Under the pieces are notes generated by a model. It did not search any database. It was not told the origin of the DNA and saw nothing but the letters and a program-made list of their open reading frames with translations. Shown in pieces: positions 22,553 through 32,700 of a DNA stretch of 64,000 nt. The stretch is from assembly GCA_039707465.1 (NCBI GenBank), contig CM077647.1, positions 45,569,110-45,633,109 of the forward strand. Direction: 5' to 3'. Made by a program: the position numbers and the translations under genes. The DNA comes from Rhabdophis nuchalis (Eukaryota; Chordata; Lepidosauria; Squamata; Natricidae). The first letter of the stretch is position 1, and each line of letters starts with the position of its first letter.

Positions 22553-22794
22553 TCGTATTTATAAGCCGCACCCATCTCACCATATAGGGACTCGGGGCAG
22601 CGCACAGGGAATATAAAATATACATATACATATATACAAGAATATAAGCATTCTTAAAACTGAATTAAATTAAACCCACCCTGCGCTAAAACCCATATTA
22701 AAACCCCTGAATTAAAACTTTGGTCAACTAAAAGCAGTACAGTGTCGAGTAAAATCATGCCAGGCCGGCTTGTTGGAAGAAGTGCGTTTTTAAC
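22499..22794 (-). mobile_element. L2 3' end with (TTTA)n tail
   Basis: A ~55 bp (TTTA)n run, then 'cgtatttataagccgcacccatctcaccatatagggactcggggcagcgcacagg' and UTR, ending in the coding 'caggccggcttgttggaagaagtgcgttttta'. 5'-truncated to about 300 bp. Confidence 0.85.
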
Positions 22795-24827
22795 CACATA
22801 TACCATAATGTTCATTTTTAATAGATTCCATAGATTTCATTTTTCATATACTGTCGAAAATAGGCACATGAAAAAAATATGGTGTAGCTGGAACTGTCTC
22901 CTGATTATGAATGTTTTTCATTCTGTTATCAGAATTCTTAGGGCAAAGGCACTAAAAACCTATTTGTGTTTTTCTGCTTCTCTTTATCAACGTGAGGGAA
23001 GAGGCAGAACTAGTGCATAAACAAGAACTACAGACTTATCAAAATCTATCTCAGAGTTTACTGTAGTATCTTGTTTTTCAAAAGCTTACTGCATTTACAA
23101 AAAATAAGAATTTAATCACAGCAGACTGATTAACTTAAACAACCCATGTTTTTTAGCCAAAAAAAAAGTTTCTGAATAGAAACACAATATTTATTAGGAG
23201 TCATTTAGGTTCTTGTTTTCAATGTGGTTTCAAGTGCTTAGATGACTCTACTGCTCATATTCTATTTATTTAGTTGAGATACCAGATGGGCCAGCTATGT
23301 TCGTATAAAATTATGAGGGCTAGCAAAATGTCTTGGTAGATAAATAGTGTTGTCTTTGTTAACTGAAATAGCATCTGCTGTTTCTGAGGAATCAGCATTT
23401 ACATAATCTACTTATCTTAGTAAACTGTTTTCTAGCTCTTCCATTTTTCCTTTCTTTTATTTCTTTCTAGTTTTGAAGGCACGTATTAGAGACATACATT
23501 GTCTCTATACAGTCTCAGATTAATTCTTCCTTACCTGCACACTTTGAAACTTCAGAATTACTATAACTGTGTGCTAATCATGAATGCTGTATTCTAATCA
23601 GTGTTTGAATTAAAAATAATAAAATACATTGTCCCAAAGGTGTCATTTTCAAGAGGCAACTGCAGACCTTTAAATGAGATATAAAGTTACAACGATGGAG
23701 GAGCTTTAAATATACCACTATAACTTGAAAGACAAACTCTGCCAAGTGTGATTCTTCCAGAAATTACTTGATTTGTCTTGCTGAATGCACCAGAGGATCA
23801 GTTCCCTTGCCAATGTACTAATTAGTAGGACTTAGATGAGGAAGAGTTAGGAAGCAGAAGTAGAGTTTCAGTATTGAGAAAAGTGACATGTAATGCACTT
23901 GATTTTAAGTGATACTAAAACAGTATAATAAGATATGTATCTTGAGTTTCAAAATCATAGCAGGGGTGAACAGAAATGGACAGCAGAGAAGCTAGTGGAA
24001 AATACCTCAAAAGGAACTAAAATAAAGTGGGGGAGAAGAAATAATAATTACTGGCATTCCATCATTCACTGATGACAAGTATAATTAAAATTCAGAAATC
24101 AGACATGTAACTGAAATACTGAAGTTGATTATCCTAACTAGGATTAGCATAGCTATTTTAAATTTCCCAATATTTAATAGTTCACTAGTAAAACAGATGT
24201 TTGCTATGATGAACACCTCTGGCATCTGCAAAGATAGCAGGAAAAATTGCTGCCTTAAATACGGCTGCCAGTGACTAGCTGAATTGACTTATTATACCAA
24301 ATGATAGTAACTTTCACTAGTTTTGGTTTAATATTAGCAAAATATGGCACATTTTATAAACCTTGATTAAGGAAACCATGGCTTCACGTGATAGTGAATC
24401 TTACAAAGTTTTTCAATATATGGCAATTTCTTGTGACACTATTTCTATAAACTAAATGTGTTCTCTTTTTGTTCATAAGTATCTTCCATTCTGAATTGTG
24501 TTGTTTGTATTTCACAGAGGAATAAAGAATAGTAAGAATGATGAAGGAACAGTGTGATTTGCGGTGAAGTTTTCTCTGTCTAGGCGTTTCGTATTAGGGC
24601 AACAAAGGTGGGTGTTTTTTTTAACAAGAGCATTAAGTATGATTGCAAGTGATTATCCTTAACAATTACTTCCTTTCCCTTATTTGTTGAGTATATTGTT
24701 AAATACTATCTGAATTGTCATAGATTCATAGTCAGGTTAATGGAATTATTTTTCCCCATCTTTGAGCTTTACTTTAGAATAGTCTTATGACCACAATACT
24801 ACTTTGACATCAGATCTGGAGATACAC
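22795..24827. other. Non-coding stretch, nothing recognised
   Basis: AT-rich, short frames only, no repeat ends recognised. Confidence 0.45.
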
Positions 24828-25029
24828 CAGGGGTGAAATTCAGCAGGTTCTGACAGGTTCTCGAGATCCAGTAGCAGAAATTTTGAGTAATTCAGAGCAC
24901 TGGCAAATAATACCTCTAACTGGCCCCAGAATGGGGAGGGAATGGGGATTTTGCAGTATCCTTCCTCTGCGATGCCCACCAAGCCACATCCACAGAACTG
25001 GTAGTAAAGAACTTTGAATTTCACCACAG
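24828..25029 (-). mobile_element. hAT-type MITE, 202 bp
   Basis: Left end CAGGGGTGAAATTCAGCAGG; right end GAATTTCACCACAG. Flanks agatacac and tcatacac match at 6 of 8 bases, consistent with an 8-bp duplication. Interior ('ggatactgcaaaatccccattccc' type text) is the reverse of the outer element at 45027-45539. Confidence 0.75.
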
Positions 25030-25189
25030 TCATACACTCTACCCAAGCATAACACTGACTTTTTATAGTTTAATCTGCTTTACTACCTTCTCCAGCACTT
25101 CAGGAGAGAGCTTCAATACAGGCATTATTAATGCCAGTGGCATTGATGGTGCCATGAGTACATTGATAGTACTCAAAGAGTGTATATTA

Positions 25190-25610
25190 ATATGTGTCAA
25201 GATGGAGAGAAGAATTGAATAATGTCCCATAAGGCATCATTCTATGTTCTGTGCTGTTCAACATGTTTATAAATGACATGGATGAGAGATTGAAAAATAT
25301 TATCAGATTGGTAGACAACATAATTATGAGGTTAAACACCTCAGAGAATAATATCAAAATTTAAGAGAATGGTGAGATTGAATGGCTTTTTAAAAAAATC
25401 AACAAAGTTCAGAAATCCTACATATATATAGGTAGCAAAAATCAAATGTATGGGTCGAAGATAAGGGATACCATACTAGACAATATTACATGGAAAAAAA
25501 ATCTATCTTAGATATTTCTGGATAAACATGACTCAAAGGCTGTTTCAAAAATAAAAGAAAATGAAATCCTAGATTTTTATTAATAGCAGTAAACGCCAGG
25601 TTCAAAAGAA
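25190..25610 (+). pseudogene. Very old CR1 RT relic
   Basis: Decayed sense CR1 text: 'tgtgctgttcaacatgtttataaatgacatggatgag' (Val-Leu-Phe-Asn-Met-Phe-Ile-Asn-Asp-Met-Asp-Glu), then a decayed Ala-Asp-Asp region and 'aaaaatcaacaaagttcag'. Many stops. Same region as codons 15-120 of the open CR1 at 26589-27506. Confidence 0.6.
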
Positions 25611-25907
25611 AAAATCAGCATTTATAATTGTAATATTTTAAAGTGAAAATAAATATGACAATAAAAATAAGGCATACTTTTGATAAGTAAAAGACAAACA
25701 GAGAATTAAAAACTATGTAGTTTTCTAATATTGTTTTTATTTATTTTACACAATTTCAAGTAGTTTTTAAGGCGCAAAGTAGAAGATGCTACAATAGTTT
25801 AACTAGATGATGATAAAGACATCAGTTATTGTAGCTATCTAGGGTGATTAACTTTTTGAAAGAAAAGTGCATGTTTGAGAAGATGCTTGTTTTTCTATTT
25901 TCATATA
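25611..25907. other. AT-rich non-coding stretch
   Basis: No features recognised. Confidence 0.4.
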
Positions 25908-26503
25908 CAGGTAATCCCTGAGTTACAACACTTAGCAACTTTGCAGACTACGATAACCCTTTGCAAAAAGCGCTTGCCAGCAAGAGTGGAACCTGGGAGG
26001 GGCCAGCACATTTCTCCCAAGTTCCTTTCTTGCCGGCAAAAGCTTTTCACAATGGCTTGCCAAATTATTTGGAAGCCAATGGCACACTTTTAGACAGCGG
26101 ATTTTGCTGCCTAAAAGTATGCCATTGGCTTCCAATACTTTGTGGGCCGAGATTGGAAGCTTCTGGGTGTTGTGATCTCACATGGCAGAGAGACTGTGGA
26201 AGAGACAGCTCACTAGATCCTCACAAGGTAAGTGACCCGGCGCAGCAGGATGGATGGAGGAAGCATTTGTGGTGAGCATGAGGTATTTCAATAGATCAGG
26301 GAGGCTTTGGGTGGTCTTAAGAAGGTGGCCTGGTCCATCACTAGCCCCTCCCCCCCATAGCCTTCCCTACCCTGAGATGACCCATGTGCAATTAATTAGA
26401 GAATACATAGGTGAAAGCAGGGAACAATCAATCAAGTTATGGGGTTCACTTCTACAAATGTAATTGGCAGACTCCATTACATTTGTAACTCGAGGACTAC
26501 CTG
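25908..26503 (+). mobile_element. Tigger-like MITE, long form, 596 bp
   Basis: Ends CAGGTAATCCCTGAGTTACAAC and GTAACTCGAGGACTACCTG, flanked by TA (25906-25907; 26504-26505). An internal inverted repeat is visible at 26060-26140 ('ggaagccaatggcacacttttagacagcg' against 'gcctaaaagtatgccattggcttcc'). No transposase. Its right end lies 8 bp from a CR1 tail. Confidence 0.8.
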
Positions 26504-26512
26504 TATTAATCT

Positions 26513-27548
26513 TACAATACAATACAATAGCAGAGTTGGAAGGGACCTTGTAGGTCTTCTAGTCCAACCCCCTGCATGGGCAGGAACCTTATACCATTTC
26601 AGACAAGTGGCTGTCTAACATCTTTTTAAAGACTTCCAGGGTTGGGGCATTCACAACTGCTGGAGGCAAGCTGTTCCAGAGGTTAATTGTTCTTACTGTT
26701 AGGAAATTTCTCCTTAGTTCTAAGTTGCTTCTCTCCTTGGTTAGTTTCCACCCATTGCTCCTTGTCCTGCCCCCAGGTGCCTTGGAGAAAAGTTTGACTC
26801 CCTCTTCTTTGTGGCACCCTCTGAGATATCGGAACACTGCTATCATGTCTCCCCTGGTCCTTCTCTTCATCAAACTAGACATACCCAGCTCCTGCAGCCG
26901 TTCTTCATATGTCTTAGTCTCCAGTCCTCTAATCATCTTGGTTGCTCTTCTTTGCACTCTTTCCAGAGTCTCCACGTCTTTTCTACATCGTGGCGACCAA
27001 AACTGTATGCAGTATTCCAAGTGTGGCCTTACCAAGGCACTATACAGTGGCATTAACACTTCACGCGATCTAGATTCTATCCCTCTGTTGATGCAGCCTA
27101 GAACTGTGTTGGCTTTTTTGGCAGCTGCTGCACACTGCTGGCTCATATTTAAATGGTTGTCCACTAGGATTCCGAGATCCCTCTCACAGTTGCTACTATT
27201 GAGCAAGGTACCACCTATACTGTACTTGTGCATTTGGTTTTTCTTGCCTATATGTAGGACCTTACTTTTTTCACAATTGAATTTCATTTTATTAGACAGT
27301 GCCCAATGTTCAAGTTTGTCTAGATCCTTCTGTATCTTAAGCCTATCTTCTGGAGTGTTGGCTATTCCTGCCAGCTTGGTGTCGTCTGCGAATTTGATGA
27401 GTTCCCCATTTATCCCCTCATCCAAATCGTTGATGAAGATGTTAAAGAGTACTGGGCCTAAAACAGAGCCTTGGGGGACTCCACTGTCCACTCCACTCCA
27501 CTCCAATCTTCTGTTATATGTTGTCCAACTGGGTTCTGTTTTAATACT
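26513..27548 (-). mobile_element. CR1-clade LINE, young 5'-truncated copy
   Basis: Minus-oriented CR1 with an (ATTGT)n tail on the element strand (26513-26530), the conserved CR1 3' UTR ('ccttgtaggtcttctagtccaacccc' in antisense) and an uninterrupted C-terminal half of ORF2. Truncated 5' at ~27548, where an unrelated repeat begins. Confidence 0.92.
26589..27506 (-). CDS. CR1 ORF2 C-terminal half (RT palm/thumb), open frame
   Basis: 305 codons without a stop; the frame remains open upstream of the first Met to the truncation point, so the Met is not a natural start. Seen: SGVPQGSVLGPVLFN at residues ~8-22, the catalytic FADDTKL at ~39-45, KSKVLHIG, the CR1 signature around HLEYCIQFWSP, and LWNSLPPAVVNAP near the C-terminus. 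This is reverse transcriptase of a CR1-clade element, which in full form carries an upstream APE-type endonuclease that nicks target DNA and primes cDNA synthesis. The endonuclease and fingers domain (with the first catalytic Asp) are missing, so it cannot act alone. Absence of frameshifts shows recent insertion relative to the CR1 copies at 17.0, 20.4 and 25.2 kb. Confidence 0.9.
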   Translation of the reverse strand: MEWSGVDSGVPQGSVLGPVLFNIFINDLDEGINGELIKFADDTKLAGIANTPEDRLKIQKDLDKLEHWALSNKMKFNCEKSKVLHIGKKNQMHKYSIGGTLLNSSNCERDLGILVDNHLNMSQQCAAAAKKANTVLGCINRGIESRSREVLMPLYSALVRPHLEYCIQFWSPRCRKDVETLERVQRRATKMIRGLETKTYEERLQELGMSSLMKRRTRGDMIAVFRYLRGCHKEEGVKLFSKAPGGRTRSNGWKLTKERSNLELRRNFLTVRTINLWNSLPPAVVNAPTLEVFKKMLDSHLSEMV

Positions 27549-27550
27549 AT

Positions 27551-28024
27551 ACTAGCTGATGACCCGGCGTTGCCCAGGTATTTATAGATGTTGAAGCATT
27601 TGTATGACAGGGAGCTGTTTGTCTGATGAACCTTTGCCCATCATTCCTGCCCTCTCTCTTCCCCCTCCCATGTGCTTCTCTTTCTCGTCCCTTCTATGAT
27701 CCCGCCACATTGCCCCGAATCTATCAGGCGCTTCTCCATTGATCCACTGGAGGGCGAATGTCATGTCTGGCTTTCCAGAAGAAAATGCGAATGAACTGAC
27801 ATCACAAACAATTGCTGCTCTAAGACGCCGCACTCACACCCCGTAATAGGTCAGGCATTCCACACACATAGACACATACACACAAAAACACACACACAAA
27901 CCAAATGTCTTAGACACCCTCTCCCCCTCCTCCCCCCTCCCCACCCCTCAATATTTGTTTCCAGAGAGTAAATCATCTGTGTACCAAGTTTGGTTGAAAT
28001 TGCTCGAGATACTCCAGAGTTATG
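27551..28024 (+). mobile_element. Interspersed repeat ('gacccggcgttgccc' type), tail runs into (CATA)n
   Basis: Begins 'actagctgatgacccggcgttgcccagg' and ends 'tgtgtaccaagtttggttgaaattgctcgagatactccagagttatgctggaaca', followed directly by (CATA)n. Both phrases are familiar from repeats in several animal genomes that end in an ACAT-type tail. I cannot assign the family with certainty (a non-LTR element or a SINE derived from one). Confidence 0.5.
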
Positions 28025-28106
28025 CTGGAACATACATACATACACACATACATACATGCATGCATGCATGCATGCATGCATACATACATACATACATATA
28101 ATTGTT

Positions 28107-28110
<4 letters not shown>
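28025..28110. repeat. (CATA)n/(CATG)n microsatellite
   Basis: Tetranucleotide run with an internal block of GCAT units; tail of the preceding repeat. Confidence 0.95.

Positions 28111-28199
<89 letters not shown>
28111..28199. repeat. (TA)n microsatellite, ~43 units
   Basis: Uninterrupted TA dinucleotide run of roughly 87 bp, directly abutting a 56-bp inverted repeat. Isoleucine/tyrosine frames through it are spurious. Confidence 0.95.
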
Positions 28200-28200
<1 letters not shown>

Positions 28201-28346
28201 CAGTGTGCTTCCTCCCTTAATTGGGACCTTAACAGGGTGTTGTGGAAACAATTATATATATAATTGTTATATGTATAACAATTATATATGTAATTGTTTC
28301 CACAACACCCTGTTAAGGCCCCAATTAAGGGAGGAAGCACACTGCT
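28199..28346. repeat. Near-perfect inverted repeat, 56-bp arms
   Basis: Left arm 28199-28254 (AGCAGTGTGCTTCCTCCCTT...) is the reverse complement of right arm 28291-28346 (...AAGGGAGGAAGCACACTGCT) with one mismatch in 56. The 36-bp spacer is AT-rich and itself palindromic ('taattgttatatgtataacaatta'). Confidence 0.95.
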
Positions 28347-28654
28347 TTTCCTTTTCTGCCTTTTGGCTCATCACCAGAGACCATCTCAATTCAATTCAAT
28401 TCATTTCAATTTATTCGTCTTATTAACCGCCCCCTGTCCCTGAAGGGACTCGGGGCGGTGCACAGGAAATATAAAAACACAATAGATCACAGAATAAATA
28501 CATAAATACTTAAAACTATATTAAATTAACACCCTGTGCTAAAATCTACCCCATTAAAACTAATCCATAAAACCCAATGTACAAATTTCTCTGCTAAAAC
28601 TAAGGCTAGGTATGGTAGGTTAGGCCAGGCCGGCCTGTTGGAAAAAGTAGGTTT

Positions 28655-29248
28655 TTAGTTGCTGGCGGAAGGAGCGGAGGTCCATGATAGATCTAAGTTT
28701 GGGGGTAGGTCGTTCCAGAGGGTAGGGTCTGCCACAGAGAAGGCCCTTCCCCTGGGCGTCGCCCACTGGCATTGCCTAGTGGACAACACCCGGAGAAGTC
28801 CCTCTCTGTGGGAGCGAATCGGCCGAAGGGATGTGTGGGGTAGGATGCGATCCCGCAGATAACTAGGTCCCGTGCCATGGAGCGCTTTGAAGATGGTAAC
28901 CAGCACCTTGAAGCGCACCCGAAAGACCACAGGCAGCCAGTGCAGCTCGCGCAGAAGCGGTGTTACGTGGGAATACCTAGAGGTACCCAATATTGCCCGC
29001 GCGGCTGCATTCTGAACTAGCTGTAGTCTTCGGGTGCACCTCAAGGGGAACCCCATGTAGAGATCGTTACAGTAGTCCAGAAGGGATGTCACGAGCGCAT
29101 GAGTGCGAAGGGCGTCCCGGTCCAATAGGGGACGCAACTGGCATACCAGGCGAACCTGGTAAAATGCACCCCTGGTCATGGCTGTCACATGGTCTTCTAA
29201 TGACAGCCGGGTATCCAGGAGGACGCCCAAGTTGTGTGCCCGATCCAC
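28655..29248 (-). pseudogene. L2 copy C, ORF2 C-terminal domain
   Basis: 197 codons with NLGVLLDTRLSLEDHVTAM, FYQVRLVCQLRPLLDRDAL, LDYCNDLYMGFPLRCTRR, HWLPVVFRVRFKVLVTIFKAL and ending near LWNDLPPNL. It is out of frame with the RT part (29197-29949), which it overlaps by ~50 bp, so a frameshift lies around 29200-29250; another near 28690 removes the last helix. Part of the L2 protein downstream of RT; no independent function. Confidence 0.85.
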
Positions 29249-29949
29249 GGGGCTAGATGTTCACCCCCAATGGCCAGTGATGGAATCAACTGGTTGAACT
29301 GGGGCTCCGGAAACCACAGCCACTCGGTCTTGGACAGGTTGAGCTTGAGTCTGTTCCTTCCCATCCAGATCCGCACGGCTTCCAGACACCGGGACATCAC
29401 TTCGACGGCATTGTTGCGGTGGTTTGGGGTAGATATGTACAGCTGGGTGTCGTCAGCGTACAGAGGGTATTCTACCCCAAAACCACGGATGATCTCACCC
29501 AGTGGCTTCATATATGTGTTGAACAGGAGCGGCGAGAGGACTGACCCCTGTGGCACCCCACAAATGAGTGGCCTCGAAGTCGATCTCTGCCCTCCTGCCA
29601 ACACAAATTGCGATCGACCGGAGAAGTAGGAGGAGAACCACCGTAAAACGGTGCCCCTCACCCCCAACCCCTCCAGTCGATGCAATAGGATACCATGGTC
29701 GATGGTATCAAAAGCCGCCGAGAGGTCTAATAGGACCAGGATGGAGGAAGAACCCCCATCTCTGGCCCTCCAGAGATCATCAACCAACGCGACTAATGCC
29801 GTCTCGGTGCTGTGTCCGGGCCGGAAGCCGGACTGGCGCGGGTCCAGATAATCAACTTCCTCCAGGTGACGGGGGAACTGTTGTGCCACCACACTCTCTA
29901 CAACCTTCGCTAGAAAGTGAAGGTTGGAGACCGGACGGTAATTTACCAA
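29197..29949 (-). pseudogene. L2 copy C, reverse transcriptase domain
   Basis: 250 codons of RT. Seen: NYRPVSNL at residues ~3-10, SGFRPGHSTETAL at ~40-52, [13 protein letters not shown] with the first catalytic Asp (~75), GVPQGSVLSPLLFN at ~131-144, and YADDTQLYIS with the Asp pair at ~166-167, then KTEWLWFP. All catalytic residues are present in this piece, but the frame is cut upstream by the ORF1-only insertion and downstream by a frameshift. The SAAFDTxDHxILL signature and C-terminal domain place it in the L2 clade rather than CR1. Confidence 0.9.
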
Positions 29950-29977
29950 TAATGCTGGGTCCAGGGAAGGCTTCTTG

Positions 29978-30695
29978 CTTTTGAAAAAGTTTTATTGAGT
30001 TTTACAAATTTTTATAAAAATAGGATAAGGGATTGTAAGGAATTACAAAGACATATTGAGAACCTCTATGTCGGAGGTGTTGGCCCCCTCCGAGACTTCA
30101 TAAAAAGAAATAGAAAATACAGTAAATTTTTCATTTTTCTACAAAGTGGAAAGAGATACAAATATTTCAATTTTAAAATCTGTGCAATCAATCATTTATA
30201 AACATCCAAATGGGATTTATACTATACAGAAAAAAGTCACTTGTGAAATCTAAGTCTTATGGCAATTGTATCATCCTCTCCCTGACCTCCAGTGGGCGGA
30301 GCCGTGGCCCCCTCCGTTCCCCCGTTTTCATCCTCCAGGATAGGGGAGTGTTTTTTCTTAAAAAAGGCATCCACCTCTGCAATTGTTTTAATTTTTACTC
30401 TTCCTCCCTCCCATAACGCCAACATTCCCTCGGACATCACCCACCTGAAACATACCCCCTTTTTAAATAATCTTTTAAGTAAGAAGGAATAATTCCCCCC
30501 TATCTTTATAATCTTTTTCGGGATCTGTTTCAAGGTGGCAACCTCATTCTGTTGATAAATTAAGAGACCGTCTCTCTGTGCTCTCAGGGTCCCCTCCCCT
30601 GTTGGCCTTCTCACAAATTTAATGCGTATCTCTCTGGGTACTTCATTTATCCTGGCATATGCTGAATTGTTTCTATAAGACACCCTTTCATCCAA
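29978..30695 (-). mobile_element. L1-like ORF1-only element, 5'-truncated copy 3, inserted in L2
   Basis: Flanked by perfect 16-bp direct repeats CAGGGAAGGCTTCTTG (29962-29977 and 30696-30711). On the minus strand it has the C-terminal part of an L1-type ORF1 then a ~260 bp 3' UTR ending 'aataaaactttttcaaaag'. The UTR follows the ORF1 stop directly, as in the copies at 33756-37378 and 52705-53052; no ORF2 lies between. 5'-truncated in the middle of ORF1. Confidence 0.92.
30237..30670 (-). pseudogene. L1-like ORF1p C-terminal fragment (copy 3)
   Basis: Frame runs from NSAYARINEVPREIRIKFVRR through LIYQQNEVATLKQIPKKI, EGMLALWEGGRVKIKT and PPTGGQGEDDTIA to a stop at 30237. It corresponds to about residues 138-282 of the intact ORF1 at 34454-35302, covering the end of the RRM-like region and the C-terminal domain. 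The apparent upstream extension of the frame to 30779 is host L2 and flank sequence. RNA-binding role is inferred from the family. Confidence 0.85.
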
Positions 30696-30711
30696 CAGGG
30701 AAGGCTTCTTG

Positions 30712-31887
30712 AGGAGAGGTCTCACCACCGCCTCTTTCAAGACGGTAGGCAAGAACCCCTCACTCAAGGAAGCATTCACTATTTCCTGGAGCCAGCCTCG
30801 TGAAACCTCCTAGGATGCCAGTACAAGCCAGGAGGGACACGGGTCCAATAAACATGTGGTGGCTCTCAGTCGCCTACGTAACCTGTCCATATCTTCGGAA
30901 GTAACAGAGTCAAACTCCTCCCATGGATGTATCTCAAGACCTGCCTCCGGCATTCCCTCTAGACCACTTTCAATGGAGACCATCTCGCTCCGAATCTGAG
31001 CGATTTTATCTTGCAGATACTCTCCAAATTCCTCTGCTCTGCCCTGCAGAGGGGCTTCCCACGGCCTCTGTTGAAGGAGGGAGCGGGTCACCCCAAACAG
31101 GGTGGCAGGGCGGTTATCCGCGGAAACTATAAGAGTGGCATAATAATGACGTTTGGCCACCCTTATTGCCACAAGGTAAGTCTTCAAATGGGCTCTTACC
31201 TGTGTTCGGTCAGATTCAGACCGTGTGATCTCCATCTACTCTCTAGGCGTCTCTTACGGCGTTTCATCTCCCTCAGCCCCTCAGTAAACCAGGGGGCCTG
31301 GGTGACTCGGCGCCGTATGAGAGGCCGCATGGGCGTGACCCGATCCAAGGCACCCGTGGCCACAGTATTCCATGCGGCCACTAGGTCCTCCGTCGGGGCG
31401 TGGCTCAGGGCCACAGGTAATGGCCCAAGCTCCGCCTGGAACCTATCAGGTTCCATCAGGCGCCTGGGGCGGAACCATCTAGATTCTGGTTCCGCCTCCC
31501 CGCGGTAAGGTGCAGCGGTGGGAAAGTCGAGCCGGAGAAGTTAGTGATCTGTCCATGACAGGGGCATGATGGCTAAATCCCCTATACCCAGATCACTCGT
31601 CCACTGACCAGAGACAAAAATTAAACCAGCATGTGTCCTCCCATGTGTGTGGGGCCCTGAATTACCTGGGTCAGGTCCATGGCCGTCATGGAGACCATGA
31701 ACTCCCGAGCTGCCTCGGATGATTTGCCCGCTGATGGCAGGTTGAAGTCCCCCAAGACTAAAAGTCTGGGAGTCTCCACCGCCACCTCGGCTACCACCTC
31801 GAGGAGCTCGGGTAGGGCTGCTGTTACGTAGCGAGGAGCCAGGTACACAAGCAGCACACCCAACTGCCTCCCCAGGCCCCACCTCAC
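30712..31887 (-). pseudogene. L2 copy C, endonuclease end and linker, fragmented
   Basis: Reverse-order pieces: 31621-31887 (WGLGRQLGVLLVYLAP..., LLVLGDFNLPSAG, the EEP-family Gly-Asp-Phe-Asn motif), 31541-31600 (PLSWTDH, a decayed Ser-Asp-His), 31196-31456 (LGPLPVAL, RRRVTQAPWFTEGL) and 30810-31235 (TYLVAIRVAKRHYYATLI, FRVTRSLLQQR region, DPCPSWLVLAS). Frameshifts occur near 31620, 31460 and 31220. The endonuclease would nick target DNA; the linker joins it to RT. Confidence 0.8.
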
Positions 31888-31896
31888 GCAGAGGAA

Positions 31897-32700
31897 CTAA
31901 CAGCCGATGGTCTGTGGTACAGTGGTCTCTCTCGGCTCAAGACCTTCCTTAACAATAACCGCTACCCCCCCACCACTGCCTAGGGCCCGCGGCTGATGAA
32001 ATGCATGGTATCCTGGTGGGCACATTTCCACAAGAGGTAACCCCCCCTCGTGGCCCAACCAGGTCTCTGTGATTCCCACCAGGTCCGGGTCCCCCTCCGA
32101 CACCAAGTTGTTAATGAGGGGGGCTTTGTTAACCACGGACCTGGCGTTACATAACATCAGCCTAGCTCCCCGGCTCTGTGGGCCCTGACCACCTAGATCA
32201 CGGGGGGAGAACAGGGGACTAGGGTGCGGTACCGCCTGAAGCCAGCGGTCACGCGCCTCCTTCCGATGGCCATGTTCCTGTCTCCCATCGCCCCTACCCC
32301 TCCCTACGACCGTTCTGATTGAAAGACCCTCTGTAGAACCAGCCTGTGTCCGTCCCCCCCCCATATAGGACCCACTCGCTCCCTTCCCATCTCCGCCAGC
32401 TGGCCTGTCCATATTCCTAACCGTATATTGCCTAATCCCTCCCACCTCCCTGGAACCCCCTAAAAGCCGAATCAAATAATTTGTTAAAAAAACCCTCAAT
32501 CTACGTTTTGCCCACTTCTCTTGACTAATCAGTCCTTCCTCGAAGTGGGCCCTCGATAACATAGAGGGCCAGCCCTGCGATAGGGGGGACTCCCGCAGAG
32601 CGATGAGGTCTGCCCTAGAGTACATTGCGGAAATGGTTGATTTCAGGGGGCCATATCGGCTATTATCAGATGTTATCCAGCAAGACATGCATAATTCTAC
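31897..32700 (-). pseudogene. L2 copy C, ORF2 N-terminal part with endonuclease start
   Basis: An open frame whose reliable L2 part begins at about SRADLIALRES and ends after VPQTIGC at 31897. It includes a basic, low-complexity N-terminal segment (~AKRRLRVF to GGRTQAG) and the start of an APE/EEP endonuclease: LMLCNARSVVNKAPLI, DPDLVGITETWLGHE (with the catalytic Glu of the ITETW motif) and GGVAVIVKEGLEPRET. The upstream Ile/Tyr-rich start in the longer frame is AT-rich flank and not protein. The boundary with the next piece is a frameshift at ~31890. Confidence 0.85.

Larger units (their letters stand above)
28387..32700 (-). mobile_element. L2-clade LINE, nearly full-length copy C, split by an insertion
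   Basis: Minus-oriented L2. A GAATT-type tail (28387-28410) and conserved 3' block ('cccctgtccctgaagggactcggggcggtgcacagg') are followed by C-terminal domain, RT, linker and endonuclease in the expected reverse order to ~32700. An L1-like ORF1-only element (29978-30695) with a 16-bp duplication interrupts it between RT and linker. Frameshifts and stops divide ORF2 into pieces. The longest L2 in the window. Confidence 0.9.

Noticed and set aside
26725..27555. 276-codon plus-strand open frame
   Set aside because: Antisense shadow of the CR1 RT frame at 26589-27506.
28020..28426. Tyr/Ile-rich frames on both strands
   Set aside because: Translation of (CATA)n and (TA)n microsatellites and an inverted repeat.
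31011..31508. 165-codon plus-strand frame
   Set aside because: Antisense of L2 copy C linker; same for the plus frames at 29234-29984, 49079-49366 and 55781-56179.
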